Source of the DNA: Christensenella sp. UBA1224 | GTDB taxonomy: Bacteria; Bacillota; Clostridia; Christensenellales; Aristaeellaceae | Length of the DNA: 7,561 nt | NCBI GenBank assembly: GCA_002309235.1 | Contig: DBXA01000132.1 | Span: 8,843 to 16,403, forward strand | Direction of reading: 5' to 3' | Shown here: positions 1 to 5,935 of the stretch, in pieces | Numbering within the stretch: the first letter of the stretch is position 1 | Layout of the letters: every line of letters begins with the position of its first letter | Position numbers and translations under genes: made by a program | The notes under the pieces: generated by a model | Seen by the model: the letters and a program-made list of their open reading frames with translations, nothing else | Told to the model about the DNA's origin: nothing | Databases searched by the model: none

Positions 1-11
1 ATACGCGGCTG

Positions 12-45
12 AAACGCATCGCTCGATCGGGCGGTGCGTTTTTTT
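12..45 (+). terminator. Rho-independent terminator of a gene off the left edge
   Basis: The arms at 14-24 and 29-39 form an 11-bp stem with two G-U pairs around a GATC loop. A run of seven T follows at 39-45, and three A at 12-14 can extend the stem. This is a textbook intrinsic terminator reading rightward, so a plus-strand gene must end just left of the window. No coding sequence of that gene can be identified in the first 11 bases. Confidence 0.85.
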
Positions 46-207
46 CGGTCTGGTCTCCCTTTCCTTGCCGGGAACCGCGGGCGGGTATGAGGATCAGGTC
101 CCCGGCAGGTACGCCTGCGGCCGTATACGGCGGACAGCGGAGAAAAACAAAGGAGATGCTGAGCACCCGGAAAAGATCTGCAGAAGCCCGGGGAAAGAAA
201 GGTATAG
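46..207. other. Gene-poor spacer with several short inverted repeats
   Basis: No convincing gene lies here. A short open frame from 65 lacks a ribosome binding site and overlaps the neighbouring terminator. The stretch holds three inverted repeats: TGCCGGG at 66-72 with CCCGGCA at 101-107, GCAGG-TACG-CCTGC at 105-118, and the perfect palindrome GCCGTATACGGC at 120-131. None is followed by a T-run, so they do not look like terminators. A structured RNA cannot be excluded. Confidence 0.3.
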
Positions 208-234
208 AAAAACGCCCGACTTGACTGTCGGGCG
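208..234 (-). terminator. Terminator of the SH3-repeat gene
   Basis: A perfect 8-bp stem, CGCCCGAC at 213-220 with GTCGGGCG at 227-234, encloses a 6-base loop. On the minus strand it is followed by five T (A at 208-212). It lies 27 bases beyond the stop codon of the minus-strand gene ending at 261. On the plus strand the stem is followed by a broken T-rich run, so it may also stop weak rightward transcription. Confidence 0.85.
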
Positions 235-260
235 CTTGCTTTTCCCTTATAGGGACGCGA

Positions 261-959
261 TCATCTCAGGTAAGCCGTGCTCACGTATCCGTCCTTTGTC
301 GCGCCTTTGACAGAGTAGGAGATATGAGCCCAGCCTGCTTTCGTGGCGATGACATCCACACTCATGCCGCGGCTGAGCGTGCCGATGATAGAACCGTTCT
401 TGGAAGGCTTGGAACGTACATTGAGCGTTTTGCAGGTGACGGTGGCGCTGCTGCCGACCGTTCCCAGGTATTTGAGCGCTGCCCAGCCGGTGACGTTGCC
501 GTATACGATATATCCCCAGTCTCCGTTCAGCTTGACTACGAGCACGGTAGCGCCGCTCTTGATGGTGGCGACCCGCTTTGCGGTCTGCTTGGGGGCGTTG
601 CGCACGTTCAGCGCAGTGGAGGTGATGGCGTAATAACCGGTATACTCCTGCGTGGTCGGCGCCAGGTACTGCTTATCGACAAAACCTTTGATACCGTTGG
701 ACAGGGTCACATTCCACCAGCCGGCAGTCATAAAGTTGAAGTATACGAGTGTACCGCGCTTGGCGACGGTCTTTATGCCGTAGCCCATGCCGGCGCCTTT
801 GCGCACATTCAGGCCGGAACAGTTGACGATGTAGGTATCTCCCTTTTTTGCCAGCGTGCTTGACCCGCCTACGGCGAATGCCGGCATGGATGCGAGCAGC
901 ATCACAGCGATCAGGACGAAACAGACTATTGATTTTGTAAAGAATTTTGCGCGCTTCAT
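261..959 (-). CDS. Secreted protein with three bacterial SH3 domains
   Basis: This 232-residue protein is predicted to be exported. Residues 1-29 form a signal peptide: Lys/Arg-rich start, hydrophobic core at about 11-24, and a Pro-Ala-Phe-Ala cleavage site after residue 29. Three SH3_3-type repeats follow, at about 40-101, 106-166 and 171-232. Each begins with the hallmark Leu-Asn-Val-Arg (residues 50-53, 117-120, 179-182) and ends with Gly-(Trp/Phe/Tyr)-Val/Ala...Tyr-Leu. Such domains usually bind peptidoglycan or cell-wall peptides. No catalytic domain is attached, so the protein is more likely a wall-binding or adaptor protein than a hydrolase. The start at 959 is supported by GGGAGG seven bases upstream (967-972). 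The gene stands alone, with its own promoter candidate and terminator, and is transcribed away from the glycosidase gene. The domain assignment is firm; the biological role is inferred. Confidence 0.9.
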   Translation of the reverse strand: MKRAKFFTKSIVCFVLIAVMLLASMPAFAVGGSSTLAKKGDTYIVNCSGLNVRKGAGMGYGIKTVAKRGTLVYFNFMTAGWWNVTLSNGIKGFVDKQYLAPTTQEYTGYYAITSTALNVRNAPKQTAKRVATIKSGATVLVVKLNGDWGYIVYGNVTGWAALKYLGTVGSSATVTCKTLNVRSKPSKNGSIIGTLSRGMSVDVIATKAGWAHISYSVKGATKDGYVSTAYLR

Positions 960-976
960 ACATATACCTCCCGTGT

Positions 977-1026
977 CTAAACAGTTAATTTATTATAACA
1001 TCCATTATATCCGGATGTCTGTTTAG
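977..1026. repeat. Nested inverted repeats, candidate operator
   Basis: Two perfect inverted repeats are nested. CTAAACAG at 977-984 is mirrored by CTGTTTAG at 1019-1026, with starts 42 bases apart (about four helical turns). ACATCC at 998-1003 is mirrored by GGATGT at 1013-1018. The inner pair brackets the TATAAT of the SH3-gene promoter. The outer arms lie between the -35 and -10 boxes and downstream of the start site. No T-run follows, so this reads as a protein-binding site and not a terminator. The regulator is unknown. Confidence 0.4.
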
Positions 1027-1033
1027 CAAACAA
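1004..1033 (-). promoter_or_regulatory. Candidate promoter of the SH3-repeat gene
   Basis: On the minus strand a perfect TATAAT lies at 1004-1009, with TTGTTT (three of six matches to the consensus) 18 bases upstream at 1028-1033. Transcription would start near 997, giving a leader of about 38 bases. A second TATAAT at 992-997 has no recognisable -35 box. The first -10 box lies between the arms of an inverted repeat, so repression by a DNA-binding protein is plausible. Confidence 0.5.
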
Positions 1034-1041
1034 CAAATATT

Positions 1042-1075
1042 TATTACGAATATTACGATTTTGCTTGGGTAAAAT
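1042..1075 (+). promoter_or_regulatory. Weak candidate promoter and direct repeat upstream of the glycosidase
   Basis: TATTACGA occurs twice, at 1042-1049 and 1051-1058, followed by a TAAAAT box at 1070-1075 (five of six matches to TATAAT). No acceptable -35 box lies at the right distance. If TAAAAT is the -10 element, the direct repeat covers the -35 zone, which would fit a promoter that needs an activator. This placement is inference. Confidence 0.25.
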
Positions 1076-1158
1076 ACGTTTTTTTGAACCGCCGGCAGGA
1101 AAAAGGGGATGCGCGCAGAATTCTATATATATGGCAAAATAACGTGAGAGGTGATAGC

Positions 1159-4100
1159 ATGCTGTATCCGAAAAACAGGGAAGACAGGCTCAGCGCGGAA
1201 TTGTTTCGGGATCCTTCGGCGGAATACCGCTGCACGCCCTTCTGGGCTTGGAACTGCGACCTGGATGACGGTCTCCTGAACCGGGAGATAGACTATATGA
1301 AGGAAATGGGCATGGGTGGGTTCCATATGCACGTTCGCGTAGGCATGTCCACGCCCTACCTTTCGGATGAGTTCATGGGCCATATTCGGAACTGCATCGA
1401 TAAGGCCAAGGCAAACAATATGCTCGCCTGGCTTTATGATGAGGATAAGTGGCCTTCCGGCTTTGCGGGCGGTCTTGTGACGAAGGATGAGGAGAACAGG
1501 ATGAAATACCTCCTGTTTACTCCGCTCAGCAACGAAGAGGCTGCCGCCCTGGGGCCGGACGCCCCCGGGATCAGCGGCAAGCGTACCGGAAGAGGCAAGC
1601 TGATCGCTTCTTACGATATCATACTGGACAATGCCGGAAAGCTCGCCTCCTACAGGCGGATCGGGCCGGAGGATAAGGCACGGGGCAAAAAATGGTACGC
1701 CTATATGGAGGCGACTGCCTCCAGCCCCTGGTACAACCTTCAGGGCTACGTGGATACCATGTCGCCCGGGGCGATCCGCAGATTTATCGATATCACCCAT
1801 GAAAAGTACCTGGAGAAGGTGGGCGATGAGTTCGGCAAGAGCATCCCCGCCATCTTTACCGATGAACCGCAGATGATCTGCCAGACGACGCTGGCCCATG
1901 CGAAGGACGCCCAGGATGTCGTACTCGCCTGGACGCCGGATTTTGACGATACCTACAAAGCCCGGTACGGGGAAAGCGTATTGGATACCCTCCCTGAGGT
2001 CGTGTGGGAGGTGCCGGAGGGCGTATCGAAGACGCGCTACCGTTACCATGACCACGCGACGGAAAGGTTCGTAGGCGCTTACTGCGATCAGATCGGCGAA
2101 TGGTGCCGGCAGCACGGCATACTCATGACGGGTCATATGCTGCGTGAGGAGACGCTCCACAGCCAGTCCTCCTCGGTGGGCGAATGCATGCGCGCCTACC
2201 GCCGGTTCGGCCTGCCCGGCGTGGATATGCTCTGCGACCGCAGGGAATTTTCCACCGTAAAGCAGGCGGCGAGCGCGGCGCACCAGTACGGCTGCCCCGG
2301 CGTACTGAGCGAGCTGTACGGCGTCACCAACTGGGATTTTGACTTCCGCGGCCATAAGCTGCAGGGAGACTGGCAGGCATGCCTCGGCGTGAGCGTGCGC
2401 GTGCCGCACCTCTACTGGGTCTCCATGCACGGGGAGGCGAAGAGGGATTATCCCGCCTCCATAGGCCACCAGTCCGCCTGGTACAGGGAATACCCATTCA
2501 TAGAGGATCACTTTGCCCGCGTGAACACGGCCATGACCCGTGGGAAGGCCCGGGTGCGGATCGGCGTCATCCATCCGGTGGAGACGTACTGGGTCCATTA
2601 CGGGCCGGAGGACCAGACGGGGGCGGACCGCAAGGATATCGATACCCGCTTTGACGAGATCACGAAATGGCTGCTGTTCAACACGCTTGATTTTGATTAC
2701 ATCTGCGAATCCACTCTGCCGGAGCTTTATCAACGCGGCGGAAAGAAGTTCCGCCTGGGCGAGATGGCATATGATACCGTCGTCGTCCCATCCTGCGATA
2801 CCCTGCGGGGAACGACTCTGGAGGCGCTCCGTAAATTCCGGGAGGATGGCGGCAAGGTCATCTTCATGGGGGATATCGCCCGGTATTCGGATGGCGCGCC
2901 TTCCGGCGCGGCGCGGGAGCTTGCCGAAAAGTGCCTGCGCATCGGCTGGAACAGATCGAGCCTCCTCTCGGCGCTGGAGGAGGACAGGGATATCGAGGTG
3001 CGCGCGGACGATGGCCTGCCTTCCTCCAATATCTTTGCCGCCCTGCGCGAGGACGGGGAGGACAGAGAATTGTTCCTCGTACACGTCTGGCCGACAAGCC
3101 GCGTGAAGGTGGACCGGCAGGAGCATTACCGCGTTACGCTCAGGGGCGAATGGAAGCCGCAGCTTCTGGACACCATGACCGGCGCTATGCGCTTTGTGGG
3201 CGCGGCCTACGAAGGCGGGGATACCGTTTTCACATGGGATTGCTATCCGCAGGACAGCCTGCTCATGCGGCTCGAGCCGGGCAGGGCGGAAACGGATGCT
3301 CCCGCTCTTACGCAGGCGGACGCGCCTGCGGCGTATACCTATCTTCCGGATGAGGCTTCCTACACGCTTTCGGAAAAGAACGTATGCCTCATCGATATGG
3401 CGAAATGGCGCGTGGACGAGGGCGAATTGCAGCCCCGGGAGGAGATGCTGCGCATAGGCAAATACGCGAAGGAAGCTTTGGGCATGTCCACAGCCACCAT
3501 AGGCGGCGCGCAGCCCTGGGTGCTCCCGAAGGAAAAGCCCGTCCATACCATCACGCTGGAATCGGAGATCGTATCGGAGATCGAGGACGTGGATGTGAGC
3601 CTGGCGCTGGAGGATCTTTCCGTATGCGATATCACCTTCAACGGCGTCGATATCCCCCGTGAGGACCTGGGTTGTTACGTGGATGATTCCATCCGCACTG
3701 TCAGGCTGCCGGGCCTTAAGAAGGGGGTCAATACCCTCAGGGTGAAGAAGCCCTTCTCCGTCACTACCGATACGGAGAACATGTTCCTGCTGGGCGATTT
3801 CGGCGTGAAGGCGGTGGGGAGCTCCATCACCGTAATAAAAAAGCCGGAAAGACTGCGCTTCGGCGATTGGACGGGGCAGGGCATCCCCTTCTACGGCGGC
3901 AGCGTGACCTATCATTTCGATGTGGAAGGCGGTTCCCGCAAAAAGCTGCGGCTGGGCCTCTTCGCGGCGCCTTGCGTAACGGCGGAGCTGGATGGGAAGA
4001 GGATCGCAAACGTATCCCTCGCCCCCTATGAGGCGGACCTGGGAGAGCTCGCCCCCGGTACCCACAGCCTGGATATCACGGTTTGGGCGAGCCGCGTAAA

Positions 4101-4245
4101 CACCTTCGGCACCTTCCATCTGAGCGACCATGTGCTGGATTGGTTCGGGCCGAGGGCCTGGCGGACGGAAGGAGAGGATTGGACGTACGATTACAGGCTC
4201 ACGCCTTCCGGCCTGCTGACGGAGCCGAGGCTCATATCCTATTGA
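1159..4245 (+). CDS. Cytoplasmic GH106-like glycoside hydrolase (putative alpha-L-rhamnosidase type)
   Basis: This 1028-residue protein resembles the GH106-like glycosidases of clostridia and bacteroidetes. GH106 covers alpha-L-rhamnosidases; the true substrate here is unknown. The N-terminal barrel starts with Pro-Phe-Trp-Ala-Trp-Asn, then Gly-Gly-Phe-His-Met-His and the signature Trp-Leu-Tyr-Asp-Glu-Asp-Lys-Trp-Pro-Ser-Gly (residues 91-101). Acidic residues at expected strand ends are Asp235-Glu236 (Phe-Thr-Asp-Glu-Pro), Glu330-Glu331 (after Gly-His-Met-Leu-Arg) and Glu385 (Leu-Ser-Glu-Leu-Tyr-Gly). Glu236 and Glu385 are my catalytic candidates. A Rossmann-like domain follows at about 465-600 (Ile-Gly-Val-Ile-His-Pro; Val-Val-Val-Pro), and beta-sandwich domains end the protein, the last from about 901. 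ATG at 1159 is preferred over TTG at 1084, because GAGGTGAT at 1148-1155 is an excellent ribosome binding site. There is no signal peptide, so the enzyme should act inside the cell on imported oligosaccharides. No transporter or regulator gene is adjacent. Confidence 0.85.
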   Translation: MLYPKNREDRLSAELFRDPSAEYRCTPFWAWNCDLDDGLLNREIDYMKEMGMGGFHMHVRVGMSTPYLSDEFMGHIRNCIDKAKANNMLAWLYDEDKWPSGFAGGLVTKDEENRMKYLLFTPLSNEEAAALGPDAPGISGKRTGRGKLIASYDIILDNAGKLASYRRIGPEDKARGKKWYAYMEATASSPWYNLQGYVDTMSPGAIRRFIDITHEKYLEKVGDEFGKSIPAIFTDEPQMICQTTLAHAKDAQDVVLAWTPDFDDTYKARYGESVLDTLPEVVWEVPEGVSKTRYRYHDHATERFVGAYCDQIGEWCRQHGILMTGHMLREETLHSQSSSVGECMRAYRRFGLPGVDMLCDRREFSTVKQAASAAHQYGCPGVLSELYGVTNWDFDFRGHKLQGDWQACLGVSVRVPHLYWVSMHGEAKRDYPASIGHQSAWYREYPFIEDHFARVNTAMTRGKARVRIGVIHPVETYWVHYGPEDQTGADRKDIDTRFDEITKWLLFNTLDFDYICESTLPELYQRGGKKFRLGEMAYDTVVVPSCDTLRGTTLEALRKFREDGGKVIFMGDIARYSDGAPSGAARELAEKCLRIGWNRSSLLSALEEDRDIEVRADDGLPSSNIFAALREDGEDRELFLVHVWPTSRVKVDRQEHYRVTLRGEWKPQLLDTMTGAMRFVGAAYEGGDTVFTWDCYPQDSLLMRLEPGRAETDAPALTQADAPAAYTYLPDEASYTLSEKNVCLIDMAKWRVDEGELQPREEMLRIGKYAKEALGMSTATIGGAQPWVLPKEKPVHTITLESEIVSEIEDVDVSLALEDLSVCDITFNGVDIPREDLGCYVDDSIRTVRLPGLKKGVNTLRVKKPFSVTTDTENMFLLGDFGVKAVGSSITVIKKPERLRFGDWTGQGIPFYGGSVTYHFDVEGGSRKKLRLGLFAAPCVTAELDGKRIANVSLAPYEADLGELAPGTHSLDITVWASRVNTFGTFHLSDHVLDWFGPRAWRTEGEDWTYDYRLTPSGLLTEPRLISY

Positions 4246-4253
4246 TAAAAACT

Positions 4254-4297
4254 GACAGACGGCGGCATGCTGCGAAAGGCGTGCCGCTGTCTTTTTT
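4254..4297 (+). terminator. Terminator of the glycosidase gene
   Basis: GACAG at 4254-4258 pairs with CTGTC at 4287-4291, and CGGCATGC at 4263-4270 pairs with GCGTGCCG at 4279-4286, with a four-base bulge on the left arm and an eight-base loop. Six T follow at 4292-4297. It begins nine bases after the stop codon. It therefore makes the glycosidase a single-gene transcript and insulates the sigma-factor operon. Confidence 0.9.
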
Positions 4298-4306
4298 ATG
4301 GGAGAA

Positions 4307-4340
4307 ATGTTAAATTTTCGAGAGGATGTTAGATTTTGAG
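4307..4340 (+). repeat. Tandem imperfect repeat upstream of the sigma-factor promoter
   Basis: ATGTTAAATTTT at 4307-4318 recurs as ATGTTAGATTTT at 4326-4337, one mismatch in 12, with a 19-base period. The second copy overlaps the -35 box of the predicted promoter. Two sites spaced about two helical turns apart suggest binding of a dimeric or cooperative regulator, but no regulator is identified. Confidence 0.35.
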
Positions 4341-4364
4341 GATTTTCGTATCTTTATATATAGA
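4336..4364 (+). promoter_or_regulatory. Candidate sigma-A-type promoter of the sigma-factor operon
   Basis: TTGAGG at 4336-4341 and TATAGA at 4359-4364 are separated by the ideal 17 bases; each matches four of six consensus positions. The predicted start near 4371 leaves a leader of about 115 bases. The promoter reads into the sigma-factor gene and follows the glycosidase terminator directly. No ECF-type AAC-containing -35 element was recognised, so self-activation by the encoded sigma factor is not evident here. Confidence 0.5.
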
Positions 4365-4447
4365 GGGGGAAAACGGAAGGCGGATATGCCGCGCGCCGCT
4401 GTTTTTCCCCGCGGAACGGCTGAAAATGCCGGAAAACCGGCTTTATT
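4365..4447 (+). promoter_or_regulatory. Structured leader of the sigma-factor operon
   Basis: Two hairpins can form. The larger pairs 4365-4374 (GGGGGAAAAC) with 4401-4410 (GTTTTTCCCC) and inside it GCGG at 4380-4383 with CCGC at 4396-4399. The smaller is GCCGG-AAAA-CCGGC at 4428-4441, followed by a T-rich TTTATT at 4442-4447, which makes it terminator-like but with a short stem. The large hairpin begins close to the predicted transcription start, so it may act in RNA (protection, attenuation) or in DNA as a palindromic binding site. It matches no riboswitch class that I recognise. Confidence 0.3.
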
Positions 4448-4479
4448 GGCGTATCATACCGGGAGGTAGGGGTAAATAG
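4426..4479 (+). other. Possible 17-codon leader ORF before the sigma factor
   Basis: An ATG at 4426 opens 17 codons (Met-Pro-Glu-Asn-Arg-Leu-Tyr-Trp...Gly-Lys) and stops at TAG 4477-4479, five bases before the sigma-factor ATG. The purine-rich ribosome binding site of the sigma gene lies inside it, so coupled translation is conceivable. There is no good ribosome binding site for this ORF itself, and it may be chance. Confidence 0.2.
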
Positions 4480-4484
4480 AAAAG

Positions 4485-5045
4485 ATGAAGGGAGTCTTTT
4501 TTCGATCGGCTATGGCGGAAAATGACGGGAAAGCCTTCCTGTCGGGATTCTTTGAGGATTACCATCTGTTTATCCGCAAAATGGCACGCAGATACGCCGA
4601 TGATCCCGATATGGAGGAAGAGGTCTGCCAGGATACGTGGCTTCACCTGCTCGAGGCGCAGGATACGCTGAGCGAGCTGGATAGATACGCGCTGCCCCAA
4701 TACATCGTGAAGACAGTGCGCAACTGCGCCTACCGCTTCCTTCTGGAAAAGAGGGAGGAAAGGGAACACAGTGTGCCCTGGAATGACCTGACGGAAAAAG
4801 AGCGGCCGCAGGAGAGCGCGGAGGAAACGGTGCTCCGCACCGAGGATATCGCGTGCCTCATGGACGCCATCGACAAACTGCCGGAGAAGGAACGCAGGGT
4901 GTTCCTGACAAAGCTCGATTCGGACCTGGATCACAGCGGAATCGCGTCCGCCTTCGGCATTTCGGTAGCAAGTGTGTATACATATGTCAGCAGGGCCAGG
5001 GAGAGATTGAAAAAGGCCCTGTACAGAGAGGAAGATGGGTATTGA
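4485..5045 (+). CDS. ECF-family RNA polymerase sigma factor
   Basis: This 186-residue protein has the two-domain build of group 4 (ECF) sigma factors. Region 2 lies at about 18-85, including the core-binding motif Asp-Met-Glu-Glu-Glu-Val-Cys-Gln-Asp-Thr-Trp (residues 42-52). A charged linker follows. Region 4 lies at about 124-180, with Leu-Pro-Glu-Lys-Glu-Arg-Arg-Val-Phe (132-140) and a helix-turn-helix around Gly-Ile-Ala-Ser-Ala-Phe-Gly-Ile-Ser...Tyr-Val-Ser-Arg-Ala-Arg (152-172). It would direct RNA polymerase to a small regulon. Its stop overlaps the start of the next gene, a predicted membrane partner, which is the usual sigma/anti-sigma arrangement. The start is uncertain: ATG 4485 has GGAGG 18 bases upstream (GGGG at 12), and ATG 4512 has AAGGGAG at a similar distance. 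An in-frame TAA at 4473 excludes longer forms. Confidence 0.9.
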   Translation: MKGVFFRSAMAENDGKAFLSGFFEDYHLFIRKMARRYADDPDMEEEVCQDTWLHLLEAQDTLSELDRYALPQYIVKTVRNCAYRFLLEKREEREHSVPWNDLTEKERPQESAEETVLRTEDIACLMDAIDKLPEKERRVFLTKLDSDLDHSGIASAFGISVASVYTYVSRARERLKKALYREEDGY

Positions 5046-5842
5046 AACGGTATGAGCCGCATTTGGAGGAACTGAAAGAGGAATACCTGGATACCGTGCT
5101 CCGCGCCGCCCTGCGCCTGCGGGATGAGGCGCAGATACGCTCTGTCATGGAGGAATGCGACAGGGAGCTGACGGAGGAGGAGAAGGCGCAGGCGCAGGAG
5201 GAATGGCTGCGCATCGAGGCGCAGTACGACCGGCTGCAGGCGGAAAAGAAGAAGCGGGAACGCCGGTCAAAAGTCAGGGCTGCTGTGCGCAAAGCCACTG
5301 TATCCGCGGCCTGTATCCTGCTGGTCCTTGTGATCGGTACGTCCATCGCGGTGGCGGTATCTGAACCTGTGCGCCAGTCTCTAAACAGGCTTCTGATCAG
5401 TTTCGGGGATGGCCATGTGGATATCAGCCTTGCCCAGACGGATCCGGGGGAGGAAGCTGCAGATGCAATCGTATCGGATAGTGCTGCTGACAACGACAAG
5501 GTACCGGATGGGTGGCAGGGAGAATATTATCCGGCGTATATTCCGGAGGGATACGAACTTATCACAGTCATGGTTGGAGGCAAGGGTGTTGAATATAAAA
5601 ATGCGCAAGGAAAAACGTTGACCTTTGATGAAAGCCATGAGAATGATTCCCTTGGCTTGAATACAGAGAATGTACAGGTGTATACTTTGCTGCTTTCCAA
5701 TGGGAAAGAAGCTCTGGTGACAGAGACGATGGATTACTGTGCGTTTGTATGGAGTGAAGGGAATGCGTTTTTAACGGTGACATCACGGGAACCCCTTGAT
5801 GAGACGACTCGGATTGTGGAAAGTATTGGCTGTATCCGTTGA
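5042..5842 (+). CDS. Membrane anti-sigma-like protein with a DUF4367-type extracellular domain
   Basis: This is read as 266 residues from TTG 5042, whose TTGA overlaps the sigma-factor stop by four bases; GAGG at 5028-5031 serves as ribosome binding site. Residues 1-80 are charged and largely helical, rich in Glu, Arg and Lys, and would lie in the cytoplasm. Residues 86-106 form one membrane segment preceded by Lys/Arg, giving an inside N-terminus. From about residue 158 (Trp-Gln-Gly-Glu-Tyr-Tyr-Pro-Ala-Tyr-Ile-Pro-Glu-Gly-Tyr) to the end the pattern fits DUF4367, a domain common in clostridial anti-sigma-like proteins. The gene position and topology suggest it holds the sigma factor inactive until an outside signal arrives. 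The N-terminus lacks the His-X3-Cys-X2-Cys zinc motif of classical anti-sigma factors. G+C falls from 62% (5221-5280) to 38% (5581-5640) within the gene, near the domain border. Confidence 0.75.
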   Translation: MKRYEPHLEELKEEYLDTVLRAALRLRDEAQIRSVMEECDRELTEEEKAQAQEEWLRIEAQYDRLQAEKKKRERRSKVRAAVRKATVSAACILLVLVIGTSIAVAVSEPVRQSLNRLLISFGDGHVDISLAQTDPGEEAADAIVSDSAADNDKVPDGWQGEYYPAYIPEGYELITVMVGGKGVEYKNAQGKTLTFDESHENDSLGLNTENVQVYTLLLSNGKEALVTETMDYCAFVWSEGNAFLTVTSREPLDETTRIVESIGCIR

Positions 5843-5861
5843 CTATGATATGTTGTTATTT

Positions 5862-5903
5862 TTGAACTGTAATAATCATATAAAAGATATTGTGTTTACA
5901 GTT
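5862..5903 (+). promoter_or_regulatory. Candidate weak promoter flanked by an inverted repeat
   Basis: TTGAAC at 5862-5867 and GATATT at 5886-5891 are 18 bases apart; each matches four of six consensus positions. A perfect inverted repeat, AACTGTAA at 5865-5872 and TTACAGTT at 5896-5903, brackets the -10 region with arms 31 bases apart, about three helical turns. It could give the downstream secreted-protein gene its own regulated promoter. As no terminator separates it from the upstream genes, read-through is equally possible. Confidence 0.3.
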
Positions 5904-5935
5904 TGGGTATTCTGACTATAGGAGAAGAAAGTCAT

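Noticed and set aside
324..863. A 179-codon plus-strand frame across the SH3-repeat gene
   Set aside because: The minus strand shows a signal peptide, three SH3 domains and a ribosome binding site; the opposite frame has none of these.
1084..1158. TTG 1084 as start of the glycosidase
   Set aside because: It has no ribosome binding site, adds 25 unrelated residues, and ATG 1159 has an excellent one.
1123..4131. A 1002-codon open frame antisense to the glycosidase
   Set aside because: It mirrors a GC-rich, third-position-biased gene that has a clear protein family. The antisense translation shows no domain pattern and no convincing ribosome binding site.
4443..4934. A 163-codon minus-strand frame opposite the sigma factor
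   Set aside because: The plus strand encodes an unmistakable sigma factor, and the antisense product has no recognisable pattern.
4853..5041. A start at 4853 for the membrane anti-sigma-like protein
   Set aside because: That stretch lies inside the sigma-factor region 4 coding sequence and its translation is low-complexity shadow; TTG 5042 with an upstream GAGG is more convincing.
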